The notes beneath the pieces are model-generated. The model saw nothing but the letters and a program-made list of their open reading frames with translations, did not search any database and was not told where the DNA came from. Shown here piece by piece: positions 4,900 through 5,500 of a stretch of 5,500 nucleotides of DNA. Every line of letters begins with the position of its first letter. Position 1 is the stretch's first letter. The stretch is taken from assembly GCA_934486915.1 (NCBI GenBank), contig CAKSRC010000057.1, forward strand, positions 1 through 5,500, given 5' to 3'. The position numbers and the translations under genes were made by a program. The DNA comes from an uncultured Eubacteriales bacterium (lineage in GTDB: Bacteria > Bacillota > Clostridia > Oscillospirales > Acutalibacteraceae).

Positions 4900-5222
4900 T
4901 ATTTTTCCTCACTTTCCCGGTACGGCTCTGGCAGTGGCATCCAGGCTATTATCTCGACATCGGTATCGACCATATCAACATCACATCTGCCGTATTCTGC
5001 AAGATAATCAGTGCAAGTCGTTGACCACCAGTACCATGCGTCCGAGTAATGCACCCCTGTTGCCGTAAACGGTACATCTTTGATGTTCGCGTAATAAGAT
5101 TCCGGATTATGATTCACATATGTAATGTTGACCGGGACGCAATCTTCCGGCAACCTCTCGCTTACCGGAATCCACCGCCCAAACTCCGGCTTTCTCGCTA
5201 CTGTTCTCATGCATTCAATCAT
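4899..5222 (-). CDS. DUF551 domain protein, 107 aa
   Basis: Residues about 17-101 match the DUF551 pattern: W-I-P-V-S-E-R-L-P-E near the start, V-N-I-T-Y, W-Y-W-W-S, and the closing E-I-I-A-W-M-P-L-P-E-P-Y. DUF551 proteins are widespread in phages and prophages and have no established function; the aromatic-rich core suggests a compact beta fold. It is full length at both ends of the domain. GGAG lies 8 bases before ATG 5222. The start overlaps the stop of the preceding gene by 8 bases, and its own stop shares a base with the next start, so it sits in a tightly coupled run of short genes. Confidence 0.9.
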   Translation of the reverse strand: MIECMRTVARKPEFGRWIPVSERLPEDCVPVNITYVNHNPESYYANIKDVPFTATGVHYSDAWYWWSTTCTDYLAEYGRCDVDMVDTDVEIIAWMPLPEPYRESEEK

Positions 5223-5367
5223 TTCCCTGCTCCTTTCCGCACCGCAGCTGATACGGCACCTCTCTGAATCTCTTAAGCGCGTCGCCGCTCACATGCTTAC
5301 TCGGACGTGTCATCTTCTCACCGATTTCCGCCATGCGCCTGCGGCGCTCCTTACTGTCTCTATGCAT
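5215..5367 (-). CDS. Basic small protein, 50 aa
   Basis: Starts M-H-R-D-S-K-E-R-R-R-R-M-A-E-I-G-E-K-M and ends P-Y-Q-L-R-C-G-K-E-Q-G-N-D. It is strongly basic and mostly helical in appearance, with one Cys and no membrane segment. Support comes from context rather than homology: GAGG and a GGGAGG tract precede the ATG, the start overlaps the previous stop by 8 bases, and the stop overlaps the DUF551 start by 8 bases, a pattern repeated along this operon. An Arg-rich N-terminus could touch nucleic acid. Function unknown. Confidence 0.6.
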   Translation of the reverse strand: MHRDSKERRRRMAEIGEKMTRPSKHVSGDALKRFREVPYQLRCGKEQGND

Positions 5368-5500
5368 TTACCTCGCCCCCTCCCGATCGTAACGGGCACC
5401 ACCGTGGCGACGTTTTAACCACCGCCAACACCTCCCGCTCCGCTGTTTTGCAAATTCTCATGGGATCAAACCGCTCCCGCTGGATCTGACCGCAATGCTC
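5360..5500 (-). CDS. Small Cys-containing protein, C-terminal 46 residues (partial)
   Basis: The frame is open from the right edge to the TAG at 5362-5360. It reads E-H-C-G-Q-I-Q-R-E-R-F, then M-R-I-C-K-T-A-E-R-E-V-L-A-V-V, and P-R-W-C-P-L-R near the end. W-C-P-L recurs in the Cys-rich protein at 4056-4310, hinting at a related zinc site. It overlaps the next gene's start by 8 bases. An internal ATG at 5461 has only a distant GGGAG, so a gene running off the window is more likely than a 33-residue ORF. Confidence 0.55.
   Translation of the reverse strand, partial: EHCGQIQRERFDPMRICKTAEREVLAVVKTSPRWCPLRSGGGEVNA

Overview
The window reads as a stretch of a phage, prophage or phage-like mobile element from a low-to-mid GC Firmicute, most likely a gut Clostridium/Lachnospiraceae-type host. 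The reasons are: every convincing gene lies on the minus strand; genes are short, tightly packed or overlapping, and preceded by strong Shine-Dalgarno sequences (AGGAGG, GGAGG, GAGAGG); and the products are typical phage accessory types (DUF551 protein, tiny Cys-rich proteins, a PAPS-reductase-like protein, a C5 DNA methyltransferase). The host assignment is inference. There are no structural, replication or integrase genes, no rRNA or tRNA, and no CRISPR array.

Transcription runs from right to left. From the right edge the order is: the C-terminus of a small Cys-containing protein (5360-5500); a 50-residue basic protein (5215-5367); a DUF551 protein (4899-5222); a Cys-rich membrane miniprotein (4684-4899); an acidic hypothetical protein (4338-4673); and a Cys-rich putative zinc-binding protein (4056-4310). 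Then comes about 200 bases with no gene but several strong hairpins (about 3851-4054). Next are a PAPS-reductase/PP-loop protein (3109-3801, with coding similarity extending further upstream), a 96-residue hypothetical protein (2757-3047), a large DNA cytosine-C5 methyltransferase (1049-2764), a C2H2-finger protein (734-994), a CPFC zinc-ribbon-like protein (487-705), an 87-residue acidic hypothetical protein (212-475), and a lipoprotein cut by the left edge (1-193).

The most interesting place is 3802-4055. The signature loop of the PP-loop ATPase (SAGISS) is encoded in frame upstream of that gene's first ATG. No ATG, GTG or TTG start exists between it and an in-frame TAG. That TAG sits inside a hairpin at the end of a structured segment of about 204 bases bounded by a 5-base direct repeat (ATAAC on the minus strand). 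The layout resembles a small non-autonomous IS200/IS605-type (palindrome-ended, omega-RNA-like) insertion at the 5' end of the gene. A standalone structured RNA is the alternative. The second notable feature is the methyltransferase, whose target-recognition region is built from about six imperfect repeats of 31-38 residues, each carrying a D/I-K/E-x-P-L/I-x-T-I/V-T core.

Functionally the window looks like an accessory operon: one clear DNA-modifying enzyme (host-mimicry or anti-restriction methylation is the usual phage role), one sulfur/nucleotide-type PP-loop enzyme, and a set of small, often Cys-rich proteins of unknown function. I saw no convincing promoter or intrinsic terminator.
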